Below are positions 52,309-61,379 of a DNA stretch of 64,000 bases, in pieces. How positions within the stretch are numbered: position 1 is the stretch's first letter; each line of letters opens with the position of its first letter. Location: assembly GCF_001927285.1 (NCBI RefSeq), contig NZ_MSIG01000011.1, positions 62,001-126,000 on the forward strand. The letters run 5' to 3'. The DNA is from Mongoliimonas terrestris. GTDB lineage: Bacteria > Pseudomonadota > Alphaproteobacteria > Rhizobiales > Pleomorphomonadaceae. Both the position numbers and the translations under genes were made by a program. Under the pieces are notes generated by a model. The model saw only the letters and a list, made by a program, of their open reading frames with translations, was not told where the DNA came from and searched no databases.

Positions 52309-53202
52309 TCAGGGCGAACCCTTCAGCACCGCCCTGACCGCCAGCATGTCGCGCCAGACCATGCGCTTCTCCACCGGGTTGCGGAGGAGATAGGCCGGGT
52401 GGAAGGTGGGCATGGCCTTGATGACGCGCTGGCCGGTGTCGAAGTCGAGCCAGCGGCCGCGCAGCTTGCGGATGCCCATGCGGGCGGCGTCGCCGCCGGC
52501 CAGCGCCTTCGCGGGCTGTCCGCCGAGGAAGACCAGCACGTCCGGGTCGACCAGTTGGATCTGCCGCTGGATGAAGGGCCGGCAGATGGCGATCTCCTGG
52601 TCGCTCGGCTCCCGGTTTCCGGGCGGGCGCCAGTAGACCACGTTGGCGATGTAGGCATCCGTCGCGCGGGCCAAGCCGAGGGCGGCGAGGATGCGGTCGA
52701 GCAACTGTCCGGACCGGCCGACGAAGGGCCGGCCCTCGATGTCCTCGTCCCGGCCCGGCGCTTCGCCGACGAACATCAGCCGCGCCGTCGGATTGCCGTC
52801 GCCGAACACGAGAGACTTCGCGGTGAGCTTCAGGTTGCAGCCGTCGAACCCGGCGAGAAGGCCGCGGAGTTCGTCCAGGGTCTGGGCCGCCGCGGCGGCG
52901 GTGCGCGCGGCCATCACCGCATCGGTGCCCGGCAGCGTCGCGGCAAGCGGGGCGCTGATCGGCTGCGGCGGCGGGGTTCGGGCCGGCTGGCCGCGCGGCG
53001 CGGGTGGCAGCACGCGGGCCTGACCGGGCGTCAACGCAGGCGCGCGCTGGGTGAGCGCCCGGCGTTCCCGGTCGGCGACCGTCTCGGCGAAGCGGTCGAC
53101 CGGGGCATCCTCCAGCACCGCGTCGACGCCCATCGCGGCGTACCACTCCACCAGCGCAAGCAGCGCGTCGTGAACGCTCGGACTGGGCTCAAGATCGGAC
53201 AT
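52309..53202 (-). CDS. uracil-DNA glycosylase, family 4-like
   Basis: Base-excision repair enzyme that removes uracil from DNA. The 297-residue protein has a poorly conserved N-terminal extension of about 115 residues. Then come FDGCNLKLTAKSLVFGDGNP, motif A MFVGEAPGRDEDIEGRPFVGRSGQLLD, NVVYWRPPGNREPSDQEI and motif B MPTFHPAYLLRNP. Family 4 enzymes normally have four Cys for a 4Fe-4S cluster; here only the first and fourth (GC and AIC) remain, and the third is Trp. The cluster is therefore probably absent, as in related alphaproteobacterial members. It is tail-to-tail with maeB (6-base gap). Confidence 0.9.
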   Translation of the reverse strand: MSDLEPSPSVHDALLALVEWYAAMGVDAVLEDAPVDRFAETVADRERRALTQRAPALTPGQARVLPPAPRGQPARTPPPQPISAPLAATLPGTDAVMAARTAAAAAQTLDELRGLLAGFDGCNLKLTAKSLVFGDGNPTARLMFVGEAPGRDEDIEGRPFVGRSGQLLDRILAALGLARATDAYIANVVYWRPPGNREPSDQEIAICRPFIQRQIQLVDPDVLVFLGGQPAKALAGGDAARMGIRKLRGRWLDFDTGQRVIKAMPTFHPAYLLRNPVEKRMVWRDMLAVRAVLKGSP

Positions 53203-53302
53203 GAGAGCCTTATAGCGCTCCCCTCAGGCCGACGCCACGGCTGACGCACCCGGTCGCCCGTGTCGCGGAGACAAGAACGAAAGGCTCGCATTCATCATAA
53301 CG

Positions 53303-53318
53303 TTGACGTAAACGTCAG
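53303..53318. promoter_or_regulatory. ACGT-type palindrome upstream of ETF-QO (LiuR-like site)
   Basis: TTGACGTAAACGTCAG holds a perfect palindrome TGACGT-AA-ACGTCA (53304-53317) 135 bases before the ETF-QO ATG. MerR-family LiuR-type regulators of branched-chain amino acid and fatty-acid breakdown bind sites of the ACGT-N2-ACGT kind, and ETF-QO is a logical target. The assignment is by resemblance and gene function only. Confidence 0.5.
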
Positions 53319-53451
53319 CAATCACCATCATGCTGCGACAGAACAGCCCCATGAGAAAAGATGGGCCCTTGGTCGCCTTTGCGGGCGCGGTGCGCCTGGA
53401 TATGGTACGCGCGCCCGGAGCGGGGCCCTTGAAGGACCTGAAGGAGTTGGC

Positions 53452-55128
53452 ATGACCGCGGTTGACCTGCCCGAACGCGAAGCGATGGAGTTCGACGTGG
53501 TGATCGTCGGCGCGGGGCCGGCTGGCCTTTCGGCCGCCATCCGCCTGAAGCAGATCGCCGCGGAGACCGGGCGCGACATCTCGGTGGTGGTGCTGGAAAA
53601 GGGGTCGGAGGTCGGCGCCCACATTCTCTCCGGTGCCGTGGTGGACCCCATCGGCGTCGACCGCCTGCTGCCGGGCTGGCGCGAGGAGGCGGACACGCCC
53701 TTCAAGACCCCGGTGACGGACGATCGCTTCTACCTGCTCGGCCCGGCCGCCGCCGTGCGGCTGCCCAACTGGGCCATGCCGAAGCTCATGAACAACCACG
53801 GCAATTTCGTCGTGTCCCTCGGCAACGTCTGCCGCTGGCTCGCCCAGAAGGCCGAGGCCCTCGGCGTGGAGATCTATCCGGGCTTCGCCGCCGCGGAGGT
53901 GCTCTATGACGACGCCGGCCGGGTGATCGGCGTCGCCACCGGCGACATGGGCGTCCACAAGGACGGCACGCCGGGTCCGAACTTCCAGCGCGGCATGGCG
54001 CTCTTCGCCAAGTACACCCTGCTCGGCGAGGGCGTGCGCGGCTCGCTCGCCAAGCAGGTCATCAACCGCTACCACCTCGCCGACGGCGCCGAACCGGCGA
54101 AGTTCGGCATCGGCCTGAAGGAGCTCTGGGAGATCCCGGCGGCCAAGCACCAGCCGGGCCTCGTCCAGCACTCGTTCGGCTGGCCGCTCGACTGGGGCAC
54201 CGGTGGCGGCTCCTTCCTCTACCACCTGGAGGACAACCAGGTGGCGGTCGGCTTCGTGGTCCACCTCAACTACCAGAACCCCTACCTCTCGCCCTTCGAG
54301 GAGTTCCAGCGCTTCAAGACGCACCACCTCGTGCGCGAGACGCTGGAGGGCGGCAAGCGCCTCTCCTATGGGGCGCGGGCCATCACCGAGGGCGGCTGGC
54401 AGTCGGTGCCGAAGCTCACTTTCCCGGGCGGCGCGCTGATCGGCTGCTCGGCGGGCTTCGTCAACGTGCCGCGCATCAAGGGCTCGCACAACGCCATGCT
54501 GTCCGGCATCCAGGTGGCCGAGGCCGCCGCCGCGGCGCTCGCCGCCGACCGGGCGCACGACGAACTCACCAGCTACGAGACCGGCTGGCGCGCCTCGGAG
54601 ATCGGCAAGGACCTCCACACGGTGCGCAACGTGAAGCCGCTCTGGTCGAAGTTCGGCACGCTCATCGGCGTGCCCCTTGGCGGGCTCGACATGTGGCTGA
54701 ACGAAAAGCTCGGCGTTTCGCCCTTCGGCACGCTGAAGCACGGCAAGCCGGACCACGTGGCCACCCACCCGGCGAAGACCCACAAGCCGATCGCCTATCC
54801 CAAGCCCGACGGCAAGCTCTCGTTCGACCGCCTCTCCTCGGTGTTCCTGTCGAACACCAACCACGAGGAAGACCAGCCGGTGCACCTGAAGGTCAAGGAC
54901 ATGGGCCTGCAGCGGGTGTCCGAACTCGGAACCTTCGCCGGCCCGTCGTCGCGCTACTGCCCGGCCGGTGTCTACGAGTGGGTCAGCGAGGCGGACGCGC
55001 TGCCGAAGTTCGTGATCAACGCGCAGAACTGCGTCCACTGCAAGACGTGCGACATCAAGGATCCGAACCAGAACATCGAGTGGACGGTGCCGGAGGGCTC
55101 CGGCGGTCCGAATTACCCGAACATGTGA
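53452..55128 (+). CDS. electron transfer flavoprotein-ubiquinone oxidoreductase (ETF-QO)
   Basis: Inner-membrane flavo-iron-sulfur enzyme that passes electrons from acyl-CoA and amino-acid dehydrogenases, via ETF, to ubiquinone. The 558-residue protein has an N-terminal FAD fold VVIVGAGPAGLSAAIRLKQ (about residues 18-35), a central ubiquinone region and the C-terminal ferredoxin-like domain. The cluster Cys are in RYCPAGVYEW and NCVHCKTCDIKDPNQNIEW. AAGGAG five bases upstream and the normal N-terminus set the start at 53452. The upstream open frame to 53260 would read through the ACGT palindrome and is not credible. Confidence 0.95.
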   Translation: MTAVDLPEREAMEFDVVIVGAGPAGLSAAIRLKQIAAETGRDISVVVLEKGSEVGAHILSGAVVDPIGVDRLLPGWREEADTPFKTPVTDDRFYLLGPAAAVRLPNWAMPKLMNNHGNFVVSLGNVCRWLAQKAEALGVEIYPGFAAAEVLYDDAGRVIGVATGDMGVHKDGTPGPNFQRGMALFAKYTLLGEGVRGSLAKQVINRYHLADGAEPAKFGIGLKELWEIPAAKHQPGLVQHSFGWPLDWGTGGGSFLYHLEDNQVAVGFVVHLNYQNPYLSPFEEFQRFKTHHLVRETLEGGKRLSYGARAITEGGWQSVPKLTFPGGALIGCSAGFVNVPRIKGSHNAMLSGIQVAEAAAAALAADRAHDELTSYETGWRASEIGKDLHTVRNVKPLWSKFGTLIGVPLGGLDMWLNEKLGVSPFGTLKHGKPDHVATHPAKTHKPIAYPKPDGKLSFDRLSSVFLSNTNHEEDQPVHLKVKDMGLQRVSELGTFAGPSSRYCPAGVYEWVSEADALPKFVINAQNCVHCKTCDIKDPNQNIEWTVPEGSGGPNYPNM

Positions 55129-55185
55129 GCGTGAACAGGCTGCGCCGCGCCGGGCCATGCGACCCGGCCGGCACGGTCCCGCGCT

Positions 55186-56157
55186 TCAGTGCAGTTCCAC
55201 GTCCACGACCACCGGCAGATGGTCGGAGCCGACGTCCGGCCCGACCCGGTGGCGCTCCACCTCGACGCCCGGACCCACCATCACGTGGTCCACGGTGGAG
55301 CCGAAGAACTGCGGCCAGCCGAACTCCCGGAAATAGCGGGTCGCGACCGGCCAGAGGCTCTCGTCGGCGAGGCGAAGCGGGGTGGTGAGCAGCAGCTTGT
55401 GGATCCAAGGCGACCAGGTCGGCGTGTTGAAGTCGCCGCCGACCACCACGCGCGTGCCCGGCGCCTCACTGTTCACCGCCTCTTCCAGCACGGCGAGCAG
55501 ACGGTTGCGCTCGCGCCACTTCTCCTTGGAGCGTGGCGTCTGGGCGTGGACCGCGTAGACCACCAGCGTCTCGCGCCGGGCATTCGGGTTCGAGCGATCG
55601 GTGACGTCGAGCTCCACGCGGGCGATGCGCTTGCGCTTGGTGAAGACGCCGTCGTCCAGAAGCCTGGGCTCGCCGATCACCGGATAGCGGGTGAGAAGCG
55701 CCACGTCCCACGAATAGGGGCCGAGCACCACCGGATAGGCGTTGGTGATGCCGCGCAGCCCCGGCCCGTCGTGCGGGGCCTCCTGGACGAGGATGATATC
55801 CGCCGGCCGGGAGTCCAGCCACGCCTTGAGGGCCGGCAGGTCTGCGTTCTTGTCGCTCAGCATGTTGATGGTGGCGACGCGAACCCGGGTCCCCCCGTCG
55901 ATCTCGCTGCGCTCGGCGAACACCGGCAGCACCGCGATGCTGCCGCCGAGCATCAGCATCATCAGGAGCAGATGACGCCGGCGCCAGGTGAGGAAAAGGA
56001 CGGTCAGCACGATGCTGCCGGCGAGGACATAGGGAAGGAAGAAGAGGATGAGGTCAGCCGTGCGGATGACCACGGCCGCCACGTAGAGCGCGCCGAGACC
56101 AAGCACCAGGGCTGCGAGCCCCGTCACGTCGAACCATCTGCCGAGATTCATCCTCAT
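55186..56157 (-). CDS. endonuclease/exonuclease/phosphatase family protein with membrane anchor
   Basis: A 323-residue protein: three hydrophobic helices (about residues 12-30, 34-55, 62-80) and then an EEP hydrolase domain. Catalytic motifs are RVATINMLSDKNADL, DIILVQEAP (metal-binding Glu), VVGGDFNTPTWSPWI and GSDHLPVVVDVEL (Asp-His). This is the layout of phosphodiesterase/nuclease family members in which the domain faces the periplasm. The substrate is unknown. Three in-frame Met codons compete at the start (56169, 56157, 56151). I chose the middle one, with uncertainty of a few residues. Confidence 0.86.
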   Translation of the reverse strand: MRMNLGRWFDVTGLAALVLGLGALYVAAVVIRTADLILFFLPYVLAGSIVLTVLFLTWRRRHLLLMMLMLGGSIAVLPVFAERSEIDGGTRVRVATINMLSDKNADLPALKAWLDSRPADIILVQEAPHDGPGLRGITNAYPVVLGPYSWDVALLTRYPVIGEPRLLDDGVFTKRKRIARVELDVTDRSNPNARRETLVVYAVHAQTPRSKEKWRERNRLLAVLEEAVNSEAPGTRVVVGGDFNTPTWSPWIHKLLLTTPLRLADESLWPVATRYFREFGWPQFFGSTVDHVMVGPGVEVERHRVGPDVGSDHLPVVVDVELH

Positions 56158-56564
56158 CCCACCGACCATGCCGTTCCGGGGTCTTATACCGGCTACAATG
56201 CGCCTTTCGGATGACCCGTGGCCGACGTTTTTCGCCACAGCGTAAATTTAATCGATCAAGTAAGGTTGAGCATTCCGCGCCGCAGCACAGTTGACGCGCG
56301 CTGTCATGGAACCGACACTTGACCTCGTTCGCAAGGGGAGCGGCGGTCTTCGGCCTTCCTGATCCGCCCTGCCGCCCCACCAGAGCGCCCGGTCTTCCCG
56401 TCGGCCCCATCCGTCGGGTCGTGCCGCACGCCTCTGCCCAGACCCGGTCCGGACGCCCAGGCGGAAGCCCGGATCGCCGTGAGCCAGTGGCTCGATACCT
56501 GGCTCTGTTCGTCACGCGAGGCGCGCCACGCGGTTTGAATCCGTGCGCCCGACTGGAGGCGGTG

Positions 56565-57368
56565 ATGCGAAGCACACGACATCGGCGACTGTGGATGGCC
56601 GGCCTGTTCCTTCTGGCCATGGCCGGCGGCGCGGCGGCGGACGACCAGGTGGACCTGGAACTGGTGCTGGCCGTCGACGTCTCGGGCTCCATGGACCCGG
56701 ACGAACAGGCTCTCCAACGCACCGGCTATGTGGAGGCCCTCCGCCATCCGGAGGTGCTCGACGCGATCCGCAGCGGCCTTCATGGCCGGATCGCCGTCAC
56801 CTATCTGGAATGGGCCGGACCCGCCACGCCGCGGGTGGTCGTGCCCTGGCGGATCATCGACAACCGGGTATCCGCCGAGACCTTTGCCGGGCAGCTCGCC
56901 GACGCGCCGCGCGGCACCATGCGGGGCACCTCCATCTCCAGCGGCCTCATGGCCGCGGCGGCGCTCTTCGAGAACAACGGCTACGCCGGCATGCGCAAGG
57001 TCATCGACATGTCGGGCGACGGACCCAACAACATGGGCGAACCGGTGGTGCCGGTGCGCGATCTGGTGCTGTCGCGCGGCATCGTCATCAACGGCCTGCC
57101 GATCACCTTGCGGCCGGGCAACCGGGGCTACGGCTCGATCGAAAACCTGGACTCCTACTATGCCAACTGCGTCATCGGCGGCCCGGGGGCCTTCCTGGTC
57201 GCGGTGAGCGACCGGGCCCAGCTCATCGAGGCCATCCGGCGCAAGATGGTGCTGGAGATCGCCGACCTCAGCGGCGGATTCGAGTACGCCCAGGCAACGC
57301 CCACCACCGATCCCGACTATGACTGCGAGATCGGGGAGAAGCAGCGGCGGATGTGGCTCGACCCCTGA
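56565..57368 (+). CDS. secreted DUF1194 protein with von Willebrand-type domain
   Basis: A 267-residue exported protein with a signal peptide (RHRRLWMAGLFLLAMAGGAAA). The mature domain begins DLELVLAVDVSGSMDPDEQALQR, whose DVSGSMD is a MIDAS-like metal site, followed by RGTSISSGLMAAAALF and VIDMSGDGPNNMG. The domain type and length match DUF1194, found in many alphaproteobacteria; its partner and role are unknown. GGAGG five bases before the ATG fixes the start. The 407-base gap on its left is the divergent spacer with the EEP gene and shows nothing I can name. Confidence 0.88.
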   Translation: MRSTRHRRLWMAGLFLLAMAGGAAADDQVDLELVLAVDVSGSMDPDEQALQRTGYVEALRHPEVLDAIRSGLHGRIAVTYLEWAGPATPRVVVPWRIIDNRVSAETFAGQLADAPRGTMRGTSISSGLMAAAALFENNGYAGMRKVIDMSGDGPNNMGEPVVPVRDLVLSRGIVINGLPITLRPGNRGYGSIENLDSYYANCVIGGPGAFLVAVSDRAQLIEAIRRKMVLEIADLSGGFEYAQATPTTDPDYDCEIGEKQRRMWLDP

Positions 57369-57816
57369 GTCGCGCCCGGGCGACGGACCGGAGCACAGCC
57401 CGTCGCCGCGGATGCGGACCGAACGCCCGCTCCGCCAGCAGCACGGCGATGAGAAGCGCGCCGATCGGCAGGGAGAGGATCAGCGCCGCCAGCGCCCGCA
57501 CCGGCAACGTCCAGCCGAAGACAAGCGATCGTCCCGATTCGCGAGGCTCGGACGTGGGACCCTCGGCCGTGCGGGCCTCTGCGGGCTCGGTCCGACGGCG
57601 AAGGGGAGGGGGTCTGGACGGCGGCGGGAGAAAGCGTTCGGCGGGCTGCATCGGCGGCGTGGTCTCGGACGGCGGGCACAGGGTCCCGCCGTCGGAAACC
57701 GGCGCCTAGGCCGCCTGATCGGTCCGATCAGGGGTGGAAGGCGTCGGATGGGGGCAGCCGGAAGGACATGCACCCACGATACAAGCGATCCGTACTTCCG
57801 TCGATTCCGTGAAACA
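57369..57816. other. 448-base intergenic region; possible small membrane ORF
   Basis: Between the DUF1194 gene and the glyS terminator. On the minus strand a frame from 57651 to 57268 encodes a Pro/Arg-rich start followed by a hydrophobic stretch (LPVRALAALILSLPIGALLIAVLL) with coding-like third-base GC. It overlaps the end of the DUF1194 gene by 101 bases and has no clear ribosome site, so I do not count it as a gene. Nothing else stands out. Confidence 0.3.
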
Positions 57817-57840
57817 GCGGAGGGCGTTTCTGCCCTCCGC
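57817..57840 (-). terminator. intrinsic terminator of glyS
   Basis: On the minus strand GCGGAGGGC-AGAAAC-GCCCTCCGC forms a perfect 9-bp stem with a 6-base loop, followed by TGTTTC. It begins 11 bases after the glyS stop. The T-run is weak but the location and symmetry support termination. Confidence 0.65.
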
Positions 57841-57851
57841 ACGATGTCGCA

Positions 57852-59888
57852 TCAGCCTTCGATGCGCGAGAAGTCCGCCACCTGGTGGCAGGTGTCCCGG
57901 ATGGCGGCGAGGAGCGCCAGCCGGTTGGCCCGCACCAGCGGATCCTCGGCGTTGACCAGCACCGCCTCGAAGAAGGCGTCCACCGGCGGGCGAAGGCCGG
58001 CGAGCGCCGCCATGGCGGCCTCGAAGTCCTCCCGGCCGAGCGCGTCCGACACCGTCTCGGCGCCCCGCGAGACTGCCGCCCACAGCACCGCCTCGGCCGG
58101 ATCGGCGAAGCGCGTCGGGTCCACCGTCGCGGCGACCGCGGTGCCCTTCTTCTCCTCGGCCTTCAGGATGTTGGCGGCCCGGCGATAGCCCGCAAGCAGG
58201 TTGCGCCCGTCCTCGGAGGCGAGCAGGTGCCCGAGCGCGTCCACCCGGCGGACGACGAGCAGCAGGTCGTCCTCGCCGCCGAGCCCGAACACCGCGTCGA
58301 CGAGATCATGCCGCGCGCCCTGCTCGCGCAACTGCACCTTCATGCGATCGGCGAAGAAGGCGAGGAGATCCGGCGTCGAGCCGAACGCGGTGAGCCGCAT
58401 CCGCAGCCCGTTCTCCAGCACGATGCGGATCACGCCGAGCGCCGCACGCCGGAGCGCGAACGGGTCCTTCGAGCCGGTCGGCTTCTCGTCGATGGCCCAG
58501 AAGCCGGTCAGCATGTCGAGCTTGTCGGCGAGCGCAACCGTGATCGACACCGGCTCCGTCGGAACCCGGTCGCTCGGCCCCTGCGGCTTGTAGTGCTCCT
58601 CGATGGCCGCGGCGACGGCCGGGTCCTCGCCCTGCCGTTCCGCGTAGGTGCGGCCCATGAAGCCCTGCAGCTCCGGGAATTCGCCCACCATGCCGGTGAC
58701 GAGATCGGCCTTGGCCAGCAACGCCGCGCGCGCGGCCAACTCCGGATCGGCGCCCACCAGCGGGGCGATCTCGCGGGCGAGCGCCACGATGCGCTTCACC
58801 CGCTCGCCCTGGTTGCCGAGCTTTTCGTGAAAGGTGATGCTGTCGAGCTTCGGCAGCCGGCTTTCCAGCGGCACCGCGAGGTCCTGCTCCCAGAAGAACT
58901 TGGCGTCCGACAAACGGGCGCGGATCACGCGCTCGTTGCCGGCCACGATGGTCGCCCCGCCGTCCGCCGACACCGTGTTGGCGGTGAGGAGGAAGCGGTT
59001 GGCGAGCCCGCCGGTGGCCGGATCCCTCAGCACGAAGCACTTCTGGTTGGCCCGGATCGTGGCGCGGATCACCGCGTCGGGCACCTCCAGGAAGCGCGCC
59101 TCGAACGACCCCATCAGCACCACGGGCCATTCGACAAGCCCCGCCACCTCGTGGAGCAGCCCTTCGTCCTCGACGAGCTCCAGCCCCGCCGCGAAGGCCA
59201 GATCCTTGGCGTCGTGCAGGATGATGTCGCGCCGGCGCGCGGGATCGAGCACCACCTTGGCCTTCTCCAGCGCCGCCATATAGTCGTCGAACCGGCGCAC
59301 CCGGATCGGCTCCGGTGCCAGGAAGCGATGGCCGTAGGTGACGTTGCCGGACGAAACGCCCTCGATGTCGACGGCGATCACGGTCGGGTCCTCGGTCTCC
59401 GGTCCGAAGGTGCAGACGACGGAGTGGAGCGGCCGCACCCAGCGGAGCGCGCCGGTTCCCCACTTCATGCTCTTCGGCCAGGGGAAGCCGCGCACCACTT
59501 GCGGCACCAGATCGGCGATGATGTCCTCCGCCGCCCGGCCGGGCTTCAGCGTCTCGGCGACGTAGAACTTGCCCTTCTTCGGGTCGTCCACCACCCGCGC
59601 CTCGGCGACGGACGAGAGGCCGGCGCTCTTCAAAAAGCCCTGGATGGCGCCTTCCGGCGCGTCCACGCGCGGACCCTTCTTCTCCTCGCGCAGGTCCGGC
59701 GAGCGGCTGGTCACCCCGTGCACGGTCAGCGCCAGCCGGCGCGGCGTCGCAAAGCCCGCCGCCCCCTCGTAGGTGAGACCGGCGTCCACCAGGCCGTTGG
59801 TGACGAGACCCTTGAGGTCGTCGGCCGCCTTCGCCTGCATGCGGGCGGGGATCTCTTCGGAAAAGAGTTCGATGAGAAGATCGGGCAT
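57852..59888 (-). CDS. glyS: glycine--tRNA ligase beta subunit GlyS
   Basis: Beta chain of the bacterial alpha2-beta2 glycyl-tRNA synthetase, needed for tRNA recognition. The 678-residue protein begins MPDLLIELFSEEIPARMQAKAADDLKGLV, the standard GlyS start. It contains VRGFPWPKSMKWG and the KRIVALAREIAPL and KADLVTGMVGEFPELQGFMGRTYA blocks. Start at 59888 gives the conserved opening. The alpha subunit gene glyQ, usually adjacent, is not next to it; upstream on the same strand is the SleB-like gene. A hairpin terminator follows. Confidence 0.96.
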   Translation of the reverse strand: MPDLLIELFSEEIPARMQAKAADDLKGLVTNGLVDAGLTYEGAAGFATPRRLALTVHGVTSRSPDLREEKKGPRVDAPEGAIQGFLKSAGLSSVAEARVVDDPKKGKFYVAETLKPGRAAEDIIADLVPQVVRGFPWPKSMKWGTGALRWVRPLHSVVCTFGPETEDPTVIAVDIEGVSSGNVTYGHRFLAPEPIRVRRFDDYMAALEKAKVVLDPARRRDIILHDAKDLAFAAGLELVEDEGLLHEVAGLVEWPVVLMGSFEARFLEVPDAVIRATIRANQKCFVLRDPATGGLANRFLLTANTVSADGGATIVAGNERVIRARLSDAKFFWEQDLAVPLESRLPKLDSITFHEKLGNQGERVKRIVALAREIAPLVGADPELAARAALLAKADLVTGMVGEFPELQGFMGRTYAERQGEDPAVAAAIEEHYKPQGPSDRVPTEPVSITVALADKLDMLTGFWAIDEKPTGSKDPFALRRAALGVIRIVLENGLRMRLTAFGSTPDLLAFFADRMKVQLREQGARHDLVDAVFGLGGEDDLLLVVRRVDALGHLLASEDGRNLLAGYRRAANILKAEEKKGTAVAATVDPTRFADPAEAVLWAAVSRGAETVSDALGREDFEAAMAALAGLRPPVDAFFEAVLVNAEDPLVRANRLALLAAIRDTCHQVADFSRIEG

Positions 59889-59963
59889 GGGGGACGTGCG
59901 CCTTCGCGGAAAACCGGACGAGTGACTATCCGGTTCGGGCGCGAATGTCACGGGGGACGGCGC

Positions 59964-61271
59964 TCAGCTCCAGCCGCCATGGATGGTCTGGTAGAACACG
60001 TGCCGGCCGACCTTCAGCTGCTTGCGGAAGACCGAGGCCCAGTTCGGCCGCACATAGGTGGCGTGATAGTGCGTCGCCGTGCCCACCTCCGGCAGCCAGA
60101 GGCCGCCGTGCAGCATGTCGCGGGCGATCCGCTTGGCGACATTCCAGGCCCGGCCGGGGCGCACCACGTCCTTGATGCCGTCGCACGCGAAGGAGAACTG
60201 GCAGGCGTCGCGCCGGCCTTCGTTCTGGTAGACCACGTCGCAGATCTTGTTCGGATAGGCGGGGTTGCGCACCCGGTTCAGCACCACCTGCGCCACCGCC
60301 TCCTGGCCCTTCACCGGTTCGCCTCTCGCCTCGAAATAGATGGCCTCGGCAAGGCAGGTCTCCTCGGCGGCCGAAAAGGCCGTGCCCGGCAAGGGGAGGG
60401 CGCCCCACCAGTGGTCGCGGGCCCCGAGCGGCACCCGCGGGGCATCCGGCTTCTCCCGGGGGAGGGCGAACAGCGCGTCGAACATGTCCTGGCCCACCAC
60501 CGAGAGGTCCGGCGCGTAGGCGGCCACCACCACCTCTGCGGTGGCGCTGGCCGCCGCGTCGAGCGGGCGGACAGGATAGTGCGAGGCGACCAGCCGCGTC
60601 TGGTCCGGCCGCGACACGGGGATCGGTGCCGGCGAGAGGTCCGCCACCATCGTCGTCGTGTGCCGCGGCTCGATGAAGCGCCCGACGGCGAGCGCCGACA
60701 AGGGAGCCGACCCGGCCGAGAAGGCCACGGTCACCGGCTGGCCGGCGGGCGGCGGGGCAAGGCGGCTGTGCTCGTCCATCAGCGATCCGGCCGAGAAGCC
60801 GCGAAAGCGCGTCGGCGCCGTGAAGGTGGCCGGCAGGTCGCCCTTCCAGCTCCGGTCGATCCGATCCTCGTCGGGCACGAACAGCGTGGGGTCGAGCGCG
60901 TACCCCCGGATCGGCCCGGCGCTCTCCACCACGATGCGTTCGCCGTTCGGTCCGGCGGTGACGACGGCGGCCGCGCCGGCGCCGACCTCCGCAAGCGAGT
61001 GCGCGGTCACTTCCGTGATGCCGCCGGGGCCGGGCGGCACGGGCAGGGTCCAGCGAATGGCCGGGTCGATCGCCTGGATCATCAGGCTGGCGGCGTCCTG
61101 CTGGGCGACGGTGCTCGCGGAGAAGACCGTGAGGCCCACGCCCCCGACGACGCTGATGGCGGTGCGCCGGGCCGCGCCGAAGGGGCGCTCCACCGGGGTG
61201 CCAGCCTTCAGGCCTGCGTTTCCATAGGCGGCCGCGCTGGTGCGGGCCTCGATCCGTTGACGACGACGCAT
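59964..61271 (-). CDS. SleB-like cell wall hydrolase
   Basis: A 435-residue exported protein: an N-terminal basic segment and helix (RRTAISVVGGVGLTVFSAS) and a long low-complexity, Ala/Pro-rich middle. The C-terminal Hydrolase_2 domain reads CLAEAIYFEARGEPVKGQEAVAQVVLNRV with the catalytic Glu of the SleB fold, then CQFSFACDG and ATHYHATYVRPNWA. It should cleave peptidoglycan glycan strands, as lytic transglycosylases do. It is located upstream of glyS on the same strand with a 75-base gap. The 208-base spacer to the divergent AcuI-type gene contains a GATTAAC inverted repeat. Confidence 0.9.
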   Translation of the reverse strand: MRRRQRIEARTSAAAYGNAGLKAGTPVERPFGAARRTAISVVGGVGLTVFSASTVAQQDAASLMIQAIDPAIRWTLPVPPGPGGITEVTAHSLAEVGAGAAAVVTAGPNGERIVVESAGPIRGYALDPTLFVPDEDRIDRSWKGDLPATFTAPTRFRGFSAGSLMDEHSRLAPPPAGQPVTVAFSAGSAPLSALAVGRFIEPRHTTTMVADLSPAPIPVSRPDQTRLVASHYPVRPLDAAASATAEVVVAAYAPDLSVVGQDMFDALFALPREKPDAPRVPLGARDHWWGALPLPGTAFSAAEETCLAEAIYFEARGEPVKGQEAVAQVVLNRVRNPAYPNKICDVVYQNEGRRDACQFSFACDGIKDVVRPGRAWNVAKRIARDMLHGGLWLPEVGTATHYHATYVRPNWASVFRKQLKVGRHVFYQTIHGGWS

Positions 61272-61354
61272 GACGGGACCACGTCCTTCCGAACCGGCGC
61301 GGGCACCGGCGAGGCCGGTTCCGCTCTTCGTCTCCTCTTTCCCGGGTTATCGCG

Positions 61355-61379
61355 GATTAACCTAAACGGGCCGTTAATC
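61355..61379. promoter_or_regulatory. GATTAAC/GTTAATC inverted repeat in divergent spacer
   Basis: GATTAAC (61355-61361) is mirrored by GTTAATC (61373-61379) with 11 bases between. It lies in the spacer between the SleB-like gene (minus) and the AcuI-type gene (plus), in an AT-rich island. It may be an operator. The TTAA halves are 13 bases apart, not 7, so it is not a standard CtrA site. Confidence 0.35.

Noticed and set aside
53260..53451. N-terminal extension of ETF-QO
   Set aside because: It reads through an operator-like palindrome, is unlike the family, and a strong AAGGAG directly precedes the ATG at 53452.
57268..57651. Small minus-strand gene with one hydrophobic helix
   Set aside because: It overlaps the DUF1194 gene by 101 bases, has a low-complexity Arg-rich remainder and no ribosome site. 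It is noted in the intergenic entry only.
61355..61379. CtrA binding site
   Set aside because: CtrA needs TTAA-N7-TTAA; here the TTAA halves are 13 bases apart and inverted.
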